DNA of 62,029 bases from Methylobacterium bullatum (GTDB taxonomy: Bacteria; Pseudomonadota; Alphaproteobacteria; Rhizobiales; Beijerinckiaceae): positions 1 through 62,029 of the forward strand of contig NZ_NKUG01000074.1 in assembly GCF_014845095.1 (NCBI RefSeq), in the 5' to 3' direction. This document shows, piece after piece, positions 8,639 through 18,075 of this stretch (its first letter is position 1; every line of letters begins with the position of its first letter). The translations under genes were made by a program, and so were the position numbers. The notes below the pieces were generated by a model that was not told where the DNA came from, did not search any database, and saw only the letters and a program-made list of their open reading frames with translations.

Positions 8639-10312
8639 TCACACCTCCACCACCTGCACGTGGCAGGCGGGCTTCTTGCCCCAGGCCTCGTTCACGGCCG
8701 AGCGGATCGCGCGGTCGACCGCCTTCTCGACGGCCTCGGCATCCTTGCGCTTCTGCTTAGAGAGGCCGCTGAGCGTGCGCGTCACCGCCTCGACGGCGAC
8801 GTCGAGCATCGGCTGGCCGTTCTTGCCGCGATTGGGCAGGCCCATGATGTCGATGGCCGGCTCGCCCAGAACCTCGCCCTGGACATCGATGGCGATGGCG
8901 ACGGACACGACGCCGGATTGCGACAGCTTGCGCCGCTCGGGGATGGCGCGGTCCTTGGCGTCGATGAGGATGTTGCCATCCTTGAACAGGCGGCCGGCCT
9001 TCACGTGCTCGACGATCTCCGGCGTGCCGGGGGCGAGGCGCACGACGCTGCCGTTGCGTGCCTTGACCACGTTGCCGACGCCCTGGGCCAGGGCGAAGCG
9101 GGCGTGCTCGTCGAGATGCAGCGCCTCGCCGTGAACGGGGATCGCGGTCCTCGGCCGGGTCCAGGCATACATCTCGGCCATCTCGTCGCGGCGCGGGTGG
9201 CCCGAGACGTGGACGAGCTTCGTCCGGTCGGTCACCACCTCGATGCCGGCATTGATCAGGTCGTTGATGATCGCGCCCACCGCCCGCTCGTTGCCGGGAA
9301 TGGCGCGGGACGAGAAGATCACGCGGTCGCCCGCAGCCAGCGTCACGTCGGGATGATCGTCACGGGAGACACGGGCCAGCGCCGCGCGCTCCTCGCCCTG
9401 CGAGCCGGTGAGCAGGCAGACCACCTTGTCGCGGGGCAGGTAGCCGTAGCTGTCGGCGGAACGGAAATCGGGCAGGCCGTCGAGGAAGCCGCATTCGCGG
9501 GCGACGCCGATGACCCGGTCCATGGCCCGGCCGACGGCGATGACCTCGCGGCCGCAATCGCGTGCCGCTTCGGCCACCGCCCGCATGCGGGCGACGTTGG
9601 AGGCAAAGGTGGTGACGGCGACCCGGTGAGGGGCTTCGGCGATCAATTCGCGCAAGGTGGCGGCGACCTCGGCCTCGCTCGGGCTGCGGCCCTCGCGCAC
9701 GACATTGGTCGAATCGCTTATCATGGCGAGGATGCCCTCGTCGCCCAGCTTGCGGAACGAGGCTTCCGAGGTGACGTCGCCGAGGATCGGCGTGGCGTCG
9801 AGCTTCCAATCGCCCGTATGCAGGACGAGGCCGTGCGCCGTGCGGATGGCGACCGCGTTCGATTCCGGGATCGAGTGCGAGACCGGAACGTACTCGATCT
9901 CGAACGGGCCGACGGTCACCGGCTTGTGGGCCGCGATCTCGCGCAGGATCACCTTCGGCGCGCCCGGCTCGCTGAGACGGCGCGCCTCGAGCAGGTTCTT
10001 GGCAAAGCGCGTGGCGTAGACCGGCGCCTTGAGCTTGGGCCACAGCTCACCGATGGCGCCGATATGGTCCTCGTGCGCATGGGTGATGAAGATGGCGAGG
10101 AGGTCGTCCTTGCGCTCCTCGATGAAGCTGAGATCGGGGAACATCAGGTCGATGCCGGGGAAGCCCTCTTCCCCGGCAAAGCCCATCCCGCAATCGACCA
10201 TGATCCATTTCCGCCGCTTCTCCGGCCCGAAGCCGTAGAGCGCCGCATTCATGCCGATCTCGCCCACGCCGCCGAGCGGCACGAAGACGAGTTCGTCTTG
10301 CCCTGTCGTCAT
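8639..10312 (-). CDS. rnj: Ribonuclease J
   Basis: A metallo-beta-lactamase/beta-CASP nuclease with 5'-3' exonuclease and endonuclease activity in rRNA maturation and mRNA decay. The 557-residue protein has the zinc motif HAHEDHIGAIGEL (about 77-89), the beta-CASP region, LVHVSGHPRRDEMAEM and HGEALHLDEHARFA near residue 400, and a C-terminal domain. ATG at 10312 was preferred to a TTG three codons earlier because GAGG lies 10 bases ahead of it. The gene begins 12 bases after birA, so it shares the nuo-birA transcript. The type III pantothenate kinase gene often found between birA and rnj in Rhizobiales is absent. Confidence 0.95.
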   Translation of the reverse strand: MTTGQDELVFVPLGGVGEIGMNAALYGFGPEKRRKWIMVDCGMGFAGEEGFPGIDLMFPDLSFIEERKDDLLAIFITHAHEDHIGAIGELWPKLKAPVYATRFAKNLLEARRLSEPGAPKVILREIAAHKPVTVGPFEIEYVPVSHSIPESNAVAIRTAHGLVLHTGDWKLDATPILGDVTSEASFRKLGDEGILAMISDSTNVVREGRSPSEAEVAATLRELIAEAPHRVAVTTFASNVARMRAVAEAARDCGREVIAVGRAMDRVIGVARECGFLDGLPDFRSADSYGYLPRDKVVCLLTGSQGEERAALARVSRDDHPDVTLAAGDRVIFSSRAIPGNERAVGAIINDLINAGIEVVTDRTKLVHVSGHPRRDEMAEMYAWTRPRTAIPVHGEALHLDEHARFALAQGVGNVVKARNGSVVRLAPGTPEIVEHVKAGRLFKDGNILIDAKDRAIPERRKLSQSGVVSVAIAIDVQGEVLGEPAIDIMGLPNRGKNGQPMLDVAVEAVTRTLSGLSKQKRKDAEAVEKAVDRAIRSAVNEAWGKKPACHVQVVEV

Positions 10313-10324
10313 CACTGTCAAACC

Positions 10325-11248
10325 TCAAGCCGCCGTCGCGGCCGAACCCAAATGCACCTCGCCCGCCGTCACGGTCCGTCGCGTCCCATCATCCGATCGG
10401 ACGACGAGCCGCCCCGCCTCGTCGATCGTCTCGAAAATTCCTTGCACGATCTCGCCGCCGATCCGCACCGAGACCGGTGCGCCGATCCCGGCGGCGTCGT
10501 CGAGCCAAAGCCGGCGGATCGTTGAGAATCCGCCGCCCCGGCTCCAGAGTCGCGCTGCAGCGACGATCTCGTCCGACAGGTAATCGAACAGATCCTCGGC
10601 GCGCGTTTCGTACGAACTCTGACTGAGGCTTGTCGCGGGATAAGGCAAGTCCTGCGGTGACGCGGCAACGTTGACGCCAAAGCCGATCACCGCCGATCTG
10701 CGCCCGCCGGGATGAGTCTCCGCTTCCAGAAGCAGACCCGCGAGCTTCGCGCCGGAGACCAGAACGTCGTTGGGCCATTTCAGCCGGAAGGGGCTTATCC
10801 CACCAGATCTCAGACAATCGATCTCATCCTGAGGTGCCGCGCCAGCGGCCTCGCAGGAGGGCTCCCGTGGGTCGCGCGAGAACTGGAGCCCTCCTGCGAA
10901 GCCTCCTTTGCGCTCCGGCGCCTCAGGATGAAGAGGTAATTTGATCGTTCGCTTCAGAGCCGCGATCAGCGCGACGCCTGCCACGAACCCCAAGCTCGGC
11001 ACCTGGACCGGATCGACGTCCGAGACCGGCCAGAGCAAGCTGGCGGTGAGGTTGCCGGGCAGGGAGGCCCAGGTGCTTCCCCTGCGACCACGCCCCGCCT
11101 CCTGCCTGAGCGCGACGACCCAGAGCGGCCCCCTCTCGCCCTGGCGCGCGAGCTCCATCGCCTGGGTGTTGGTGGAGCCTAGGCTCTCGTGAACGTGAAG
11201 ACGATGCCCGGCGGCCTTGGCCGCCGGGCCGAGGCGATATCCCGACAC
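10325..11248 (-). CDS. birA: Biotin-[acetyl-CoA-carboxylase] ligase carrying a palindromic-repeat insert
   Basis: Attaches biotin to carboxylase carrier proteins through biotinyl-AMP; no N-terminal DNA-binding domain is present, so it is the non-repressor type. The catalytic loop EAGRGRRGSTW (about 50-60) and RLKWPNDVLVSGAKLAG (about 155-171) are intact. Residues about 105-143, rich in Pro, Arg and Gly, are encoded by a copy of the 113-bp palindrome, inserted without breaking the frame in the loop before KWPND. This makes the protein 307 residues, about 40 longer than usual. GTG start, 4 bases after the nuoN stop. It is probably still functional because both motifs and the C-terminal domain remain. 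Confidence 0.92.
   Translation of the reverse strand: MSGYRLGPAAKAAGHRLHVHESLGSTNTQAMELARQGERGPLWVVALRQEAGRGRRGSTWASLPGNLTASLLWPVSDVDPVQVPSLGFVAGVALIAALKRTIKLPLHPEAPERKGGFAGGLQFSRDPREPSCEAAGAAPQDEIDCLRSGGISPFRLKWPNDVLVSGAKLAGLLLEAETHPGGRRSAVIGFGVNVAASPQDLPYPATSLSQSSYETRAEDLFDYLSDEIVAAARLWSRGGGFSTIRRLWLDDAAGIGAPVSVRIGGEIVQGIFETIDEAGRLVVRSDDGTRRTVTAGEVHLGSAATAA
10822..10934. repeat. Long palindromic repeat, copy 2 (inside birA)
   Basis: Starts TCTCATCCTGAGG and ends CCTCAGGATGAAGA, with the same internal GCGGCCTCGCAGGAGG arm and its inverted partner. It is 113 bp, as in copy 1, and close in sequence, but sits wholly within the birA reading frame, which stays open through it. The arms carry a few substitutions relative to copy 1, so it is not brand new. 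Confidence 0.9.
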
Positions 11249-11252
11249 AATC

Positions 11253-12695
11253 CTAGAACAGCGACTTGGCCGCGGCCCCCGCCGCGCTGACCAGAGGAGA
11301 CGGCACGAGGAAGAACAGCACCACCACCGCGCTCGACAGGCCCAGCACGATGCGCAGGCCCGGCGCCATGGTCTCGTACGGGGCCTGGGGCTCGTCGAAA
11401 TACATCACCTTGACGAGGCGCAGGTAGTAGAACGCGCCGACCACGGAGGTGACGACACCGATCACCGCGAGACCGACGAGATCGGCCTTTATGGCGGCGG
11501 CGAAGACGTAGAACTTGCCGAAGAACCCGGCCAGTGGCGGAATGCCGGCGAGAGAGAACATCATCGCGGCGAGGCAGAAGGCCAGGACCGGATGCGTGCG
11601 CGAGAGACCGGAGAGGTCGTCCACCGTCTCGTACATCTGGCCGCCGCGCCGCAGGGACAGGAGCACCGCGAAGGCGCCGAGCGTCATGGCGAGATAGATG
11701 ATCATGTAGATCACCACGCCGCGGATCCCCTCCTCCGAGGCGGCGGCGAGACCGATCAGCGCGTAGCCGATATTGCCGATGGAGGAATAGGCCATCAGGC
11801 GCTTGATCGAGCGCTGGCCGATGGCCGCGAAGGAGCCGAGCGTCATCGACGCGATGGCGACGAAGACGATGATCTGCTGCCAGATCGACGTCACATCCGG
11901 GAAGGCGCCGATGAAGACTCGCACGGTCATGGCGACGGCAGCCATTTTCGGCGCCGAGGCGAAGAACGCCGTCACCGGTGTCGGCGACCCTTCGTAGACG
12001 TCCGGCGTCCACATGTGGAACGGCACGGCGGACATCTTGAAGGCGACGCCGGCGGCCACGAACACGATGCCGAGCACGATGCCGATGCCGGCATTGTCGT
12101 TGAGCGCGGAGACGATGCCGGGGAAGGAGACGGTTCCGGTGAAGCCATAGACCAGCGACGAGCCGTAAAGCAGCATCCCCGACGACAAGGCGCCGAGGAC
12201 GAAGTATTTCAGCCCGGCTTCCGTGGATTTCAGGTTGTCGCGGTGGAAGGCGGCGATGACATAGGCCGCCAGCGACTGCAGTTCGAGGCCGAGATAGAGG
12301 GCGATCAGGTCGTTGGCCGAGGCCATCACCATCATGCCGATGGTGCAGAGCACGATCAGGATCGGGAACTCGAACCGGTCGATGCGCTCGCGCTGGAAAT
12401 AGTCGCGCGACAGCAGGATCGTGGCCGCCGAGCCGAGCAGGATCAGCGCCTTCATCACCTTCGAGAAATTGTCGACGATGAACGACCCGTTGAGGGTCGT
12501 GACCTTCGCGCCCGACTGCGACACGACCACGAAGAAGGCGAGGATCAGCAGGATGAGCGCGCCGACATTGACGGTCTCGACAGAGCGCTCGCCCCGGAAG
12601 GCGCCGTAGAGTATCAGCCCCAGCACGCCGATCGCGAGGATCAGCTCCGGCATCACCGGCGAAAGCGAGGGCAGGACGGCCTGGATAGCGGTCAT
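11253..12695 (-). CDS. nuoN: NADH-quinone oxidoreductase subunit N
   Basis: An antiporter-like membrane subunit of respiratory complex I, involved in proton pumping. The 480 residues form about 14 helices. The conserved GLELQSLAAYVIAAF (about 135-149, with the functional Glu), KYFVLGALSSGMLLYG and the broken-helix region around KMSAVPFHMWTPDVYEGSPTP (about 225-245) are all present. It is the last nuo gene; birA follows 4 bases after the stop and nuoM precedes it by 13 bases. Confidence 0.97.
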   Translation of the reverse strand: MTAIQAVLPSLSPVMPELILAIGVLGLILYGAFRGERSVETVNVGALILLILAFFVVVSQSGAKVTTLNGSFIVDNFSKVMKALILLGSAATILLSRDYFQRERIDRFEFPILIVLCTIGMMVMASANDLIALYLGLELQSLAAYVIAAFHRDNLKSTEAGLKYFVLGALSSGMLLYGSSLVYGFTGTVSFPGIVSALNDNAGIGIVLGIVFVAAGVAFKMSAVPFHMWTPDVYEGSPTPVTAFFASAPKMAAVAMTVRVFIGAFPDVTSIWQQIIVFVAIASMTLGSFAAIGQRSIKRLMAYSSIGNIGYALIGLAAASEEGIRGVVIYMIIYLAMTLGAFAVLLSLRRGGQMYETVDDLSGLSRTHPVLAFCLAAMMFSLAGIPPLAGFFGKFYVFAAAIKADLVGLAVIGVVTSVVGAFYYLRLVKVMYFDEPQAPYETMAPGLRIVLGLSSAVVVLFFLVPSPLVSAAGAAAKSLF

Positions 12696-12708
12696 CTGAC
12701 GTAGACCT

Positions 12709-14229
12709 TCAGCGCGCCACGGGCGGGATCACCGCCGCGGTCTGCGTGTTCGAGAGCGCGGTCTTCATGCTCTGCATCAGCGCCTCCGTGGAGGGGGCGA
12801 AGGTGTCGAGGATGGGCGCGGGATGCACGCCGTAATAGATCGTCAGGGCGACGAGCGGCGCGATGATGATCTTCTCCCGCAGGTCGAGATCGAGGATGCC
12901 CTGGAGGTTGGGCTTCTCGAGCTTGCCGTAGATCACCCGGGCGTAGAGCCACAGGGCGTATCCGGCCGAGAGGATGATGCCGAAGACGGAGAAGAAGGCG
13001 ACGGTGGGGTTGGCCTTGAAGGCCCCCATCATGGCCAGGAACTCGCCGACGAAGCCAGACGTACCGGGGAGGCCGACATTGGCCATGGTGAACACCATCA
13101 TCGCCGCAGCATAGAGCGGCATGCGCTTCACGAGGCCGCCATAGGCCGCGATCTCGCGGGTGTGCATCCGGTCGTAGACCACGCCGACGCAGACGAAGAG
13201 CGCGCCCGAGACGATGCCGTGCGAGATCATCAGGAACAGGGCGCCCTGGATGCCCTGTTCGTTGAGGGTGAACAGGCCCAGGGTCACGAAGCCCATATGC
13301 GCCACCGACGAATAGGCGATGAGCTTCTTGATGTCGGTCTGCATCAGCGCGATCAGCGACGTGAAGATGATCGCGATGACCGAGAGGGCGAAGACCATCG
13401 GCGCGAAATAGGCGCTGGCATCCGGGAACATCGGCAGCGAGATCCGGATGAAGCCGTAGCCACCCATCTTGAGCAGGATGCCGGCGAGGATCACCGAACC
13501 GGCGGTGGGCGCCTCCACGTGGGCGTCGGGCAGCCAGGTATGGACCGGCCACATCGGCATCTTCACCGCGAAGGAGGCGAAGAAGGCGAGCCACAGCCAG
13601 TATTGCATGCCGACGGGGAAGCGGGTGTGCAGCAGGGTCGGGATGTCGGTGGTGCCGGCGTGCCAGTACATCGCCATGATGGCGAGGAGCATCAGCACCG
13701 AGCCGAGCAGGGTGTAGAGGAAGAACTTGAAGCTCGCGTAGATCCGGCGCTTGCCGCCCCAGATGCCGATGATGAGGAACATCGGGATCAGGCCGGCCTC
13801 GAAGAACAGATAGAACAGCACGAGGTCGAGGGCCTGGAACACGCCGATCATCGTCGTCTCGAGGACGAGGAAGGCGACGAAATACTCCTTCACCCGCGTG
13901 TTCACCGAGAGCCAAGACGCGCCGATGCAGAACGGCATCAGGAACGTGGTCAGCAGGATCAGGGGCATCGAGAACCCGTCGACGCCGAGCTTGAACTTGA
14001 TCGTCTCGGCGAGCCAGCCGTGGGTCTCCACGAGCTGGAAGCTCGACGTCGACGGATCGAACCGGCCCCAGGCCACAAGGCTGAGGAGGAAGGTGACGAT
14101 GGTGGTCGCGAGTGCTGCCCAGCGGGCATTGCGCTTCACGCTCTCGGATTCATCGCCGAGGGACAGGATGAAGGCCGCGCCGCAGAGCGGTACGATCAGC
14201 AGGCCTGAGAGAATGCCGAGGCCGAACAT
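12709..14229 (-). CDS. nuoM: NADH-quinone oxidoreductase subunit M
   Basis: An antiporter-like proton-pumping subunit of complex I, 506 residues with about 14 helices. [18 protein letters not shown] (about 142-159) contains the essential Glu. The Lys-bearing segment [19 protein letters not shown] (about 217-236) and [19 protein letters not shown] are typical. It sits between nuoL and nuoN in the usual order. Confidence 0.97.
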   Translation of the reverse strand: MFGLGILSGLLIVPLCGAAFILSLGDESESVKRNARWAALATTIVTFLLSLVAWGRFDPSTSSFQLVETHGWLAETIKFKLGVDGFSMPLILLTTFLMPFCIGASWLSVNTRVKEYFVAFLVLETTMIGVFQALDLVLFYLFFEAGLIPMFLIIGIWGGKRRIYASFKFFLYTLLGSVLMLLAIMAMYWHAGTTDIPTLLHTRFPVGMQYWLWLAFFASFAVKMPMWPVHTWLPDAHVEAPTAGSVILAGILLKMGGYGFIRISLPMFPDASAYFAPMVFALSVIAIIFTSLIALMQTDIKKLIAYSSVAHMGFVTLGLFTLNEQGIQGALFLMISHGIVSGALFVCVGVVYDRMHTREIAAYGGLVKRMPLYAAAMMVFTMANVGLPGTSGFVGEFLAMMGAFKANPTVAFFSVFGIILSAGYALWLYARVIYGKLEKPNLQGILDLDLREKIIIAPLVALTIYYGVHPAPILDTFAPSTEALMQSMKTALSNTQTAAVIPPVAR

Positions 14230-14276
14230 CTAGCGGGCACTCCGATACGGGTTGGCGACCGTCATTGCGCGAGACA

Positions 14277-16382
14277 TCAGTGCCCGACCTTCGGCAGGCC
14301 GGTGAGCATGTACCAGCTGATGATCGCGGCGACGCCGATGAGCATGACGAAGGCGTAGTGATAGACGTAGCCGGTCTGGAGCCGGACCACGCCGCGGGTG
14401 ACGTCGAGCACGCGCGTGGCGATCCCGTCGGGGCCGAGCCCGTCGATGACGCGACCGTCGCCCTCCTTCCAGAGGAACTTGCCGAAGTTCTTGGCCGGCC
14501 GGACGAAGATGCGCTCGTAGAGTTCGTCGAAATACCACTTGTTGAGCAGGAATTGGTACAGGCTCGGCTGCTGCGCGGCGAGCTGGCCCGGCAGTTCCGG
14601 CCGGCGGATATACATCCAGAAGGCCAGCAGGAAGCCGATCACCAGCATGATGAAGGGCGAGTAAGCGACCAGCGCCGGCACCGAATGGATGTCGTGCATG
14701 ATGTGGTTGTCGGGGCCGTGGCCGAGGGCATGCCCCCAGAACGACTCCATGCCCTCGCCGATGAAGCGGTTCTTGAAGATCAGACCGGCGAAGAGCGCGC
14801 CGAAGGCGAGGATCGCCAGCGGGATCGTCATCACCAACGGGCTCTCATGCGGCGTGTGCGCATGGTCGTGGTGCTCGATGGCGCTGTGCGACGCGGGCTC
14901 GACGTCGTGGCCCTTGTCGTCATGGGCGACGCCTTCGTGGTGGCCCGGCGCACCGTCCGCCTGGACCGCCACGTGCGCATGCGCCGAGGCCGGTGCCGCG
15001 TGATGGTCGTCATGATGGGCGGCGCCGTGGCCCGCCCAGCGCGCCGGTCCTTCGAAGGTCATGAAGAACAGACGCCAGGAATAGAACGAGGTCATCAGGG
15101 CGGCGATGACGGTGGCCAGGAAGGCGAGCGTGTGGCCCGGCCGCGTCGAGGCGTAGGCCGCCTCGATGATCGCATCCTTCGAGTAGTAGCCGGCGGTGAA
15201 GGGGAAGCCGATCAGCGCCAGGGTGCCGATGGTCATCATCGCCGAGGTGAAGGGAATGTAGCGGCGCAAAGCGCCCATGTTCCGCATGTCCTGCTCGTGG
15301 TGCATCGCGTGGATGACCGAGCCAGCGCCGAGGAACAGCAGCGCCTTGAAGAAGGCATGGGTGAAGAGGTGGAAGACGGCGGCCGAATACGCGCCGACGC
15401 CGAGCGCCACGAACATGTAGCCGAGCTGCGAACAGGTCGAGTAGGCGATGACCCGCTTGATGTCGTTCTGCACCATGCCGATCGTGGCCGCGAAGAACGC
15501 CGTGATGCCGCCGATGACGGTCACCACGATGAGGGCATTGGGCGCCACCTCGAACAGGGGCGACAGGCGCGCCACCATGAACACGCCGGCGGTGACCATG
15601 GTCGCGGCGTGGATCAGGGCGGAGACCGGGGTCGGCCCTTCCATGGCGTCGGGCAACCACGTGTGGAGCATGAACTGCGCCGACTTGCCCATGGCGCCCA
15701 TGAACAGGAGCAGGCACGCCAGGGTCATGGCGTTCCAGTCGTAGCCGAGGAAGTGGAAGGTGGCGTCCTTGAACTCGGCGGCGCGCGGCAGGATGCCGTC
15801 GAAGGCCACGGAACCGAACAGGACGAAGACGAGGAAGATGCCGAGCGAAAAGCCGAAATCGCCGACGCGGTTGACGATGAAGGCCTTCATCGCCGCCGCG
15901 TTGGCCGAGGGCTTCTCGTACCAGAACCCGATCAGCAGGTAGGAGGCGAGGCCGACGCCTTCCCAGCCGAAGAACATCTGCACCAGGTTGTCGGCCGTCA
16001 CCAGCATCAGCATGGCGAAGGTGAACAGCGACAGGTAGGCGAAGAAGCGCGGCCGGTGCGGATCCTCCGCCATGTAGCCCACGGAGTAGAGGTGGACGAG
16101 GGTCGAGACCGTCGTCACCACCACCAGCATCACCACGGTGAGCGTGTCGATCCGGAAAGCCCAGTCGACGACGAGGTCGCCGGCGGTGAACCATGTCGCC
16201 ACCTGCACGCGGGTGGCGTGGTCCGAGCCCGGTACCTCGAAGAAGGCGCCCCAGGACAGGAGGGCGGAGAAGGCGAGGAAGCCGGTGGTGATGTACTCGC
16301 ACACGCGAGGGCCGAGCTGGCGGCCGAACAGGCCGGCGAGCAGGGCACCGATGAGCGGGAAGAAGACGATCGCGTGATACAT
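14277..16382 (-). CDS. nuoL: NADH-quinone oxidoreductase subunit L with His-rich loop
   Basis: The distal antiporter-like subunit of complex I, including the long lateral helix at its C-terminus. The core motifs [19 protein letters not shown] (about 137-155) and [20 protein letters not shown] (about 235-254) are normal. Residues about 450-514 form a hydrophilic loop with roughly 16 His plus many Asp and Glu (for example [16 protein letters not shown] and [13 protein letters not shown]), between helices ending in FMTFEGP and starting in [11 protein letters not shown]. Total length is 701 residues against about 610 in E. coli. The loop could bind metal ions, which is inference. Confidence 0.97.
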   Translation of the reverse strand: MYHAIVFFPLIGALLAGLFGRQLGPRVCEYITTGFLAFSALLSWGAFFEVPGSDHATRVQVATWFTAGDLVVDWAFRIDTLTVVMLVVVTTVSTLVHLYSVGYMAEDPHRPRFFAYLSLFTFAMLMLVTADNLVQMFFGWEGVGLASYLLIGFWYEKPSANAAAMKAFIVNRVGDFGFSLGIFLVFVLFGSVAFDGILPRAAEFKDATFHFLGYDWNAMTLACLLLFMGAMGKSAQFMLHTWLPDAMEGPTPVSALIHAATMVTAGVFMVARLSPLFEVAPNALIVVTVIGGITAFFAATIGMVQNDIKRVIAYSTCSQLGYMFVALGVGAYSAAVFHLFTHAFFKALLFLGAGSVIHAMHHEQDMRNMGALRRYIPFTSAMMTIGTLALIGFPFTAGYYSKDAIIEAAYASTRPGHTLAFLATVIAALMTSFYSWRLFFMTFEGPARWAGHGAAHHDDHHAAPASAHAHVAVQADGAPGHHEGVAHDDKGHDVEPASHSAIEHHDHAHTPHESPLVMTIPLAILAFGALFAGLIFKNRFIGEGMESFWGHALGHGPDNHIMHDIHSVPALVAYSPFIMLVIGFLLAFWMYIRRPELPGQLAAQQPSLYQFLLNKWYFDELYERIFVRPAKNFGKFLWKEGDGRVIDGLGPDGIATRVLDVTRGVVRLQTGYVYHYAFVMLIGVAAIISWYMLTGLPKVGH

Positions 16383-16485
16383 CGCTGGCTGGCCCGGCCT
16401 CCGGAAGCGTACCGGATGACCGGCCTCGCTCCATTCTCGTCAATGGGATCGCGCGGGGTGCCGCGCGGCTCGGCTTGGGGGAAGA

Positions 16486-16791
16486 TCAGCCCTTCATCAT
16501 GTTCACGTCCTCCACCGCGATGGAGCCGCGGTTTCGGAAGAAGACGACGAGGATGGCGAGCCCGATGGCCGCCTCCGCCGCCGCCACCGTGAGCACGAAC
16601 AGGGCGAAGACCTGGCCGGTGATGTCGTTGAGATGGGTGGAGAACGCCACGAGGTTGATGTTCACCGCGAGCAGGATGAGCTCCACCGACATCAGGATGA
16701 CGATGATGTTCTTGCGGTTCACGAAGATGCCGAGCACGCCGAGCGTGAACAGGATCGCCGCCACTGTGAGATAATGGCTCAAGCCGATCAT
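16486..16791 (-). CDS. nuoK: NADH-quinone oxidoreductase subunit K
   Basis: A small membrane subunit of complex I with three helices and the two conserved membrane Glu residues in [14 protein letters not shown] and [11 protein letters not shown]. The start was taken at [10 protein letters not shown] (101 residues), the family's usual N-terminus, rather than an ATG 14 codons upstream. AAGGA lies upstream on the minus strand. It lies 28 bases after nuoJ. Confidence 0.96.
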   Translation of the reverse strand: MIGLSHYLTVAAILFTLGVLGIFVNRKNIIVILMSVELILLAVNINLVAFSTHLNDITGQVFALFVLTVAAAEAAIGLAILVVFFRNRGSIAVEDVNMMKG

Positions 16792-16819
16792 GAGCGCTGA
16801 TCCTTCTGCAGAGCCGACA

Positions 16820-17440
16820 TCAGACCTCGACACCCTGGCGCGAGGGCACCTTGCGGGTCTCCACCGCCATCTCCTGCGTCCGCGCGTTCTGCACGGAGAT
16901 GTTCTGGCGCTTCACGCCCGGCCTGTCGCGCAGGGTGAGCACGATGGCACCGATCATCGCCACCAGCAGGATGAGCCCGGCCAGCTGAAAGTAGAAAACA
17001 TAATCCGTGTAGAGCACGCGCCCGAGCATCTGGGTGTTGGTGACGCCCTCGACACTGGCGAGCGGACCCAGTGGCGCCTGCATAAGGCCGGGATCGATCG
17101 TCCAGGAGCCCACCACGAGCAGGAGCTCGATGAGGAAGACGGCCCCGATCAGCGCCCCCACGGGGAGGTATTGCTGGAAGCCCTGGCGCAGCTGCGCGAA
17201 ATCCACGTCGAGCATCATCACGACGAAGAGGAACAGAACGGCGACCGCGCCGACATAGACCACCACGAGGATCATCGCGAGGAACTCGGCGCCCATCAGG
17301 ACGAACAGGCCCGCCGCGTTGACGAAGGTCAGGATGAGGAAGAGCACCGACGCGACTGGATTGCGCGAGGTGATCACCATGAACGCGGACGCGATCGCGA
17401 TGCCGGCGAACAGGTAGAAGAAGGCTGCGGCTGCACTCAT
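16820..17440 (-). CDS. nuoJ: NADH-quinone oxidoreductase subunit J
   Basis: A membrane subunit of complex I of 206 residues with five helices. The distinctive [20 protein letters not shown] (about 27-46) and [20 protein letters not shown] (about 60-79), which includes the pi-bulge helix region, are present. It follows nuoI after the longest gap in the operon (121 bases, with two hairpins). Confidence 0.96.
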   Translation of the reverse strand: MSAAAAFFYLFAGIAIASAFMVITSRNPVASVLFLILTFVNAAGLFVLMGAEFLAMILVVVYVGAVAVLFLFVVMMLDVDFAQLRQGFQQYLPVGALIGAVFLIELLLVVGSWTIDPGLMQAPLGPLASVEGVTNTQMLGRVLYTDYVFYFQLAGLILLVAMIGAIVLTLRDRPGVKRQNISVQNARTQEMAVETRKVPSRQGVEV

Positions 17441-17456
17441 GCGACTATGGAGATCA

Positions 17457-17473
17457 GCCGTCCCGAGGACGGC
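17457..17473. other. Perfect hairpin in the nuoI-nuoJ gap
   Basis: GCCGTCC (17457-17463) pairs perfectly with GGACGGC (17467-17473) around a 3-base loop. On the transcribed minus strand no T-run follows, so it is not a standard terminator. It may stabilise or mark processing of the operon mRNA just upstream of nuoJ. Confidence 0.5.
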
Positions 17474-17527
17474 CCCTTCTGCCGAAATTCAAACCAGCCC
17501 GTGCAGGCCGCCCGTCTATAGAACCCA

Positions 17528-17552
17528 CCCCTGCGGCGCACAACCGCCGGGG
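17528..17552. other. Second hairpin in the nuoI-nuoJ gap
   Basis: CCCC-T-GCGG (17528-17536) pairs with CCGC-C-GGGG (17544-17552), with one mismatch and a 7-base loop. It lies immediately downstream of the nuoI stop codon. No T-run follows on the minus strand. Confidence 0.45.
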
Positions 17553-17561
17553 CTCCCGTCA

Positions 17562-18050
17562 TCACCGGTATGGCGCGTCCACCGCGATGTTGCGCGCGAT
17601 CTCGCGCTCCCAGCGGTCGCCGTTCAGGAGCAGCTTGTCCTTGTCGTAGAGAAGCTCCTCGCGGGTCTCCACGGAGAATTCGAGATTCGGCCCCTCGACG
17701 ATGGCATCCACCGGGCAGGCCTCCTGGCACATGCCGCAATAGATGCATTTCACCATGTCGATGTCGTAGCGCGTGGTGCGCCTCGTGCCGTCGTTACGTC
17801 GCGGGCCGGCCTCGATGGTGATGGCCTGCGCCGGGCAGATCGCCTCGCACAGCTTGCAGGCGATGCAGCGCTCTTCCCCGTTGGGATAGCGGCGCAGCGC
17901 ATGCTCCCCGCGGAAGCGCGGACCGCGATGCCCCATCTCGAAAGGGTAGTTGATCGTGGCCTTGGGTTTGAAGAAGTAGCGCATGGCGAGGGCGAACCCC
18001 GACACGAACTCCTTCAGCAGCAGACCCTTGGCGACCTGATCGAGCTTCAT
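17562..18050 (-). CDS. nuoI: NADH-quinone oxidoreductase subunit I
   Basis: The 162-residue iron-sulfur subunit carrying clusters N6a and N6b in the peripheral arm. It has two ferredoxin-type motifs: [19 protein letters not shown] (about 62-80) and [19 protein letters not shown] (about 102-120). Length matches alphaproteobacterial and mitochondrial TYKY-type subunits. Confidence 0.97.
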   Translation of the reverse strand: MKLDQVAKGLLLKEFVSGFALAMRYFFKPKATINYPFEMGHRGPRFRGEHALRRYPNGEERCIACKLCEAICPAQAITIEAGPRRNDGTRRTTRYDIDMVKCIYCGMCQEACPVDAIVEGPNLEFSVETREELLYDKDKLLLNGDRWEREIARNIAVDAPYR

Positions 18051-18075
18051 GGCGCGATCTCCCTTATGCGTTGCA

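Noticed and set aside
8585..10525. A very long open frame on the plus strand across rnj and birA
   Set aside because: Antisense shadow of two confidently assigned genes; His/Arg/Asp-rich translation with no family features, typical of GC-rich DNA.
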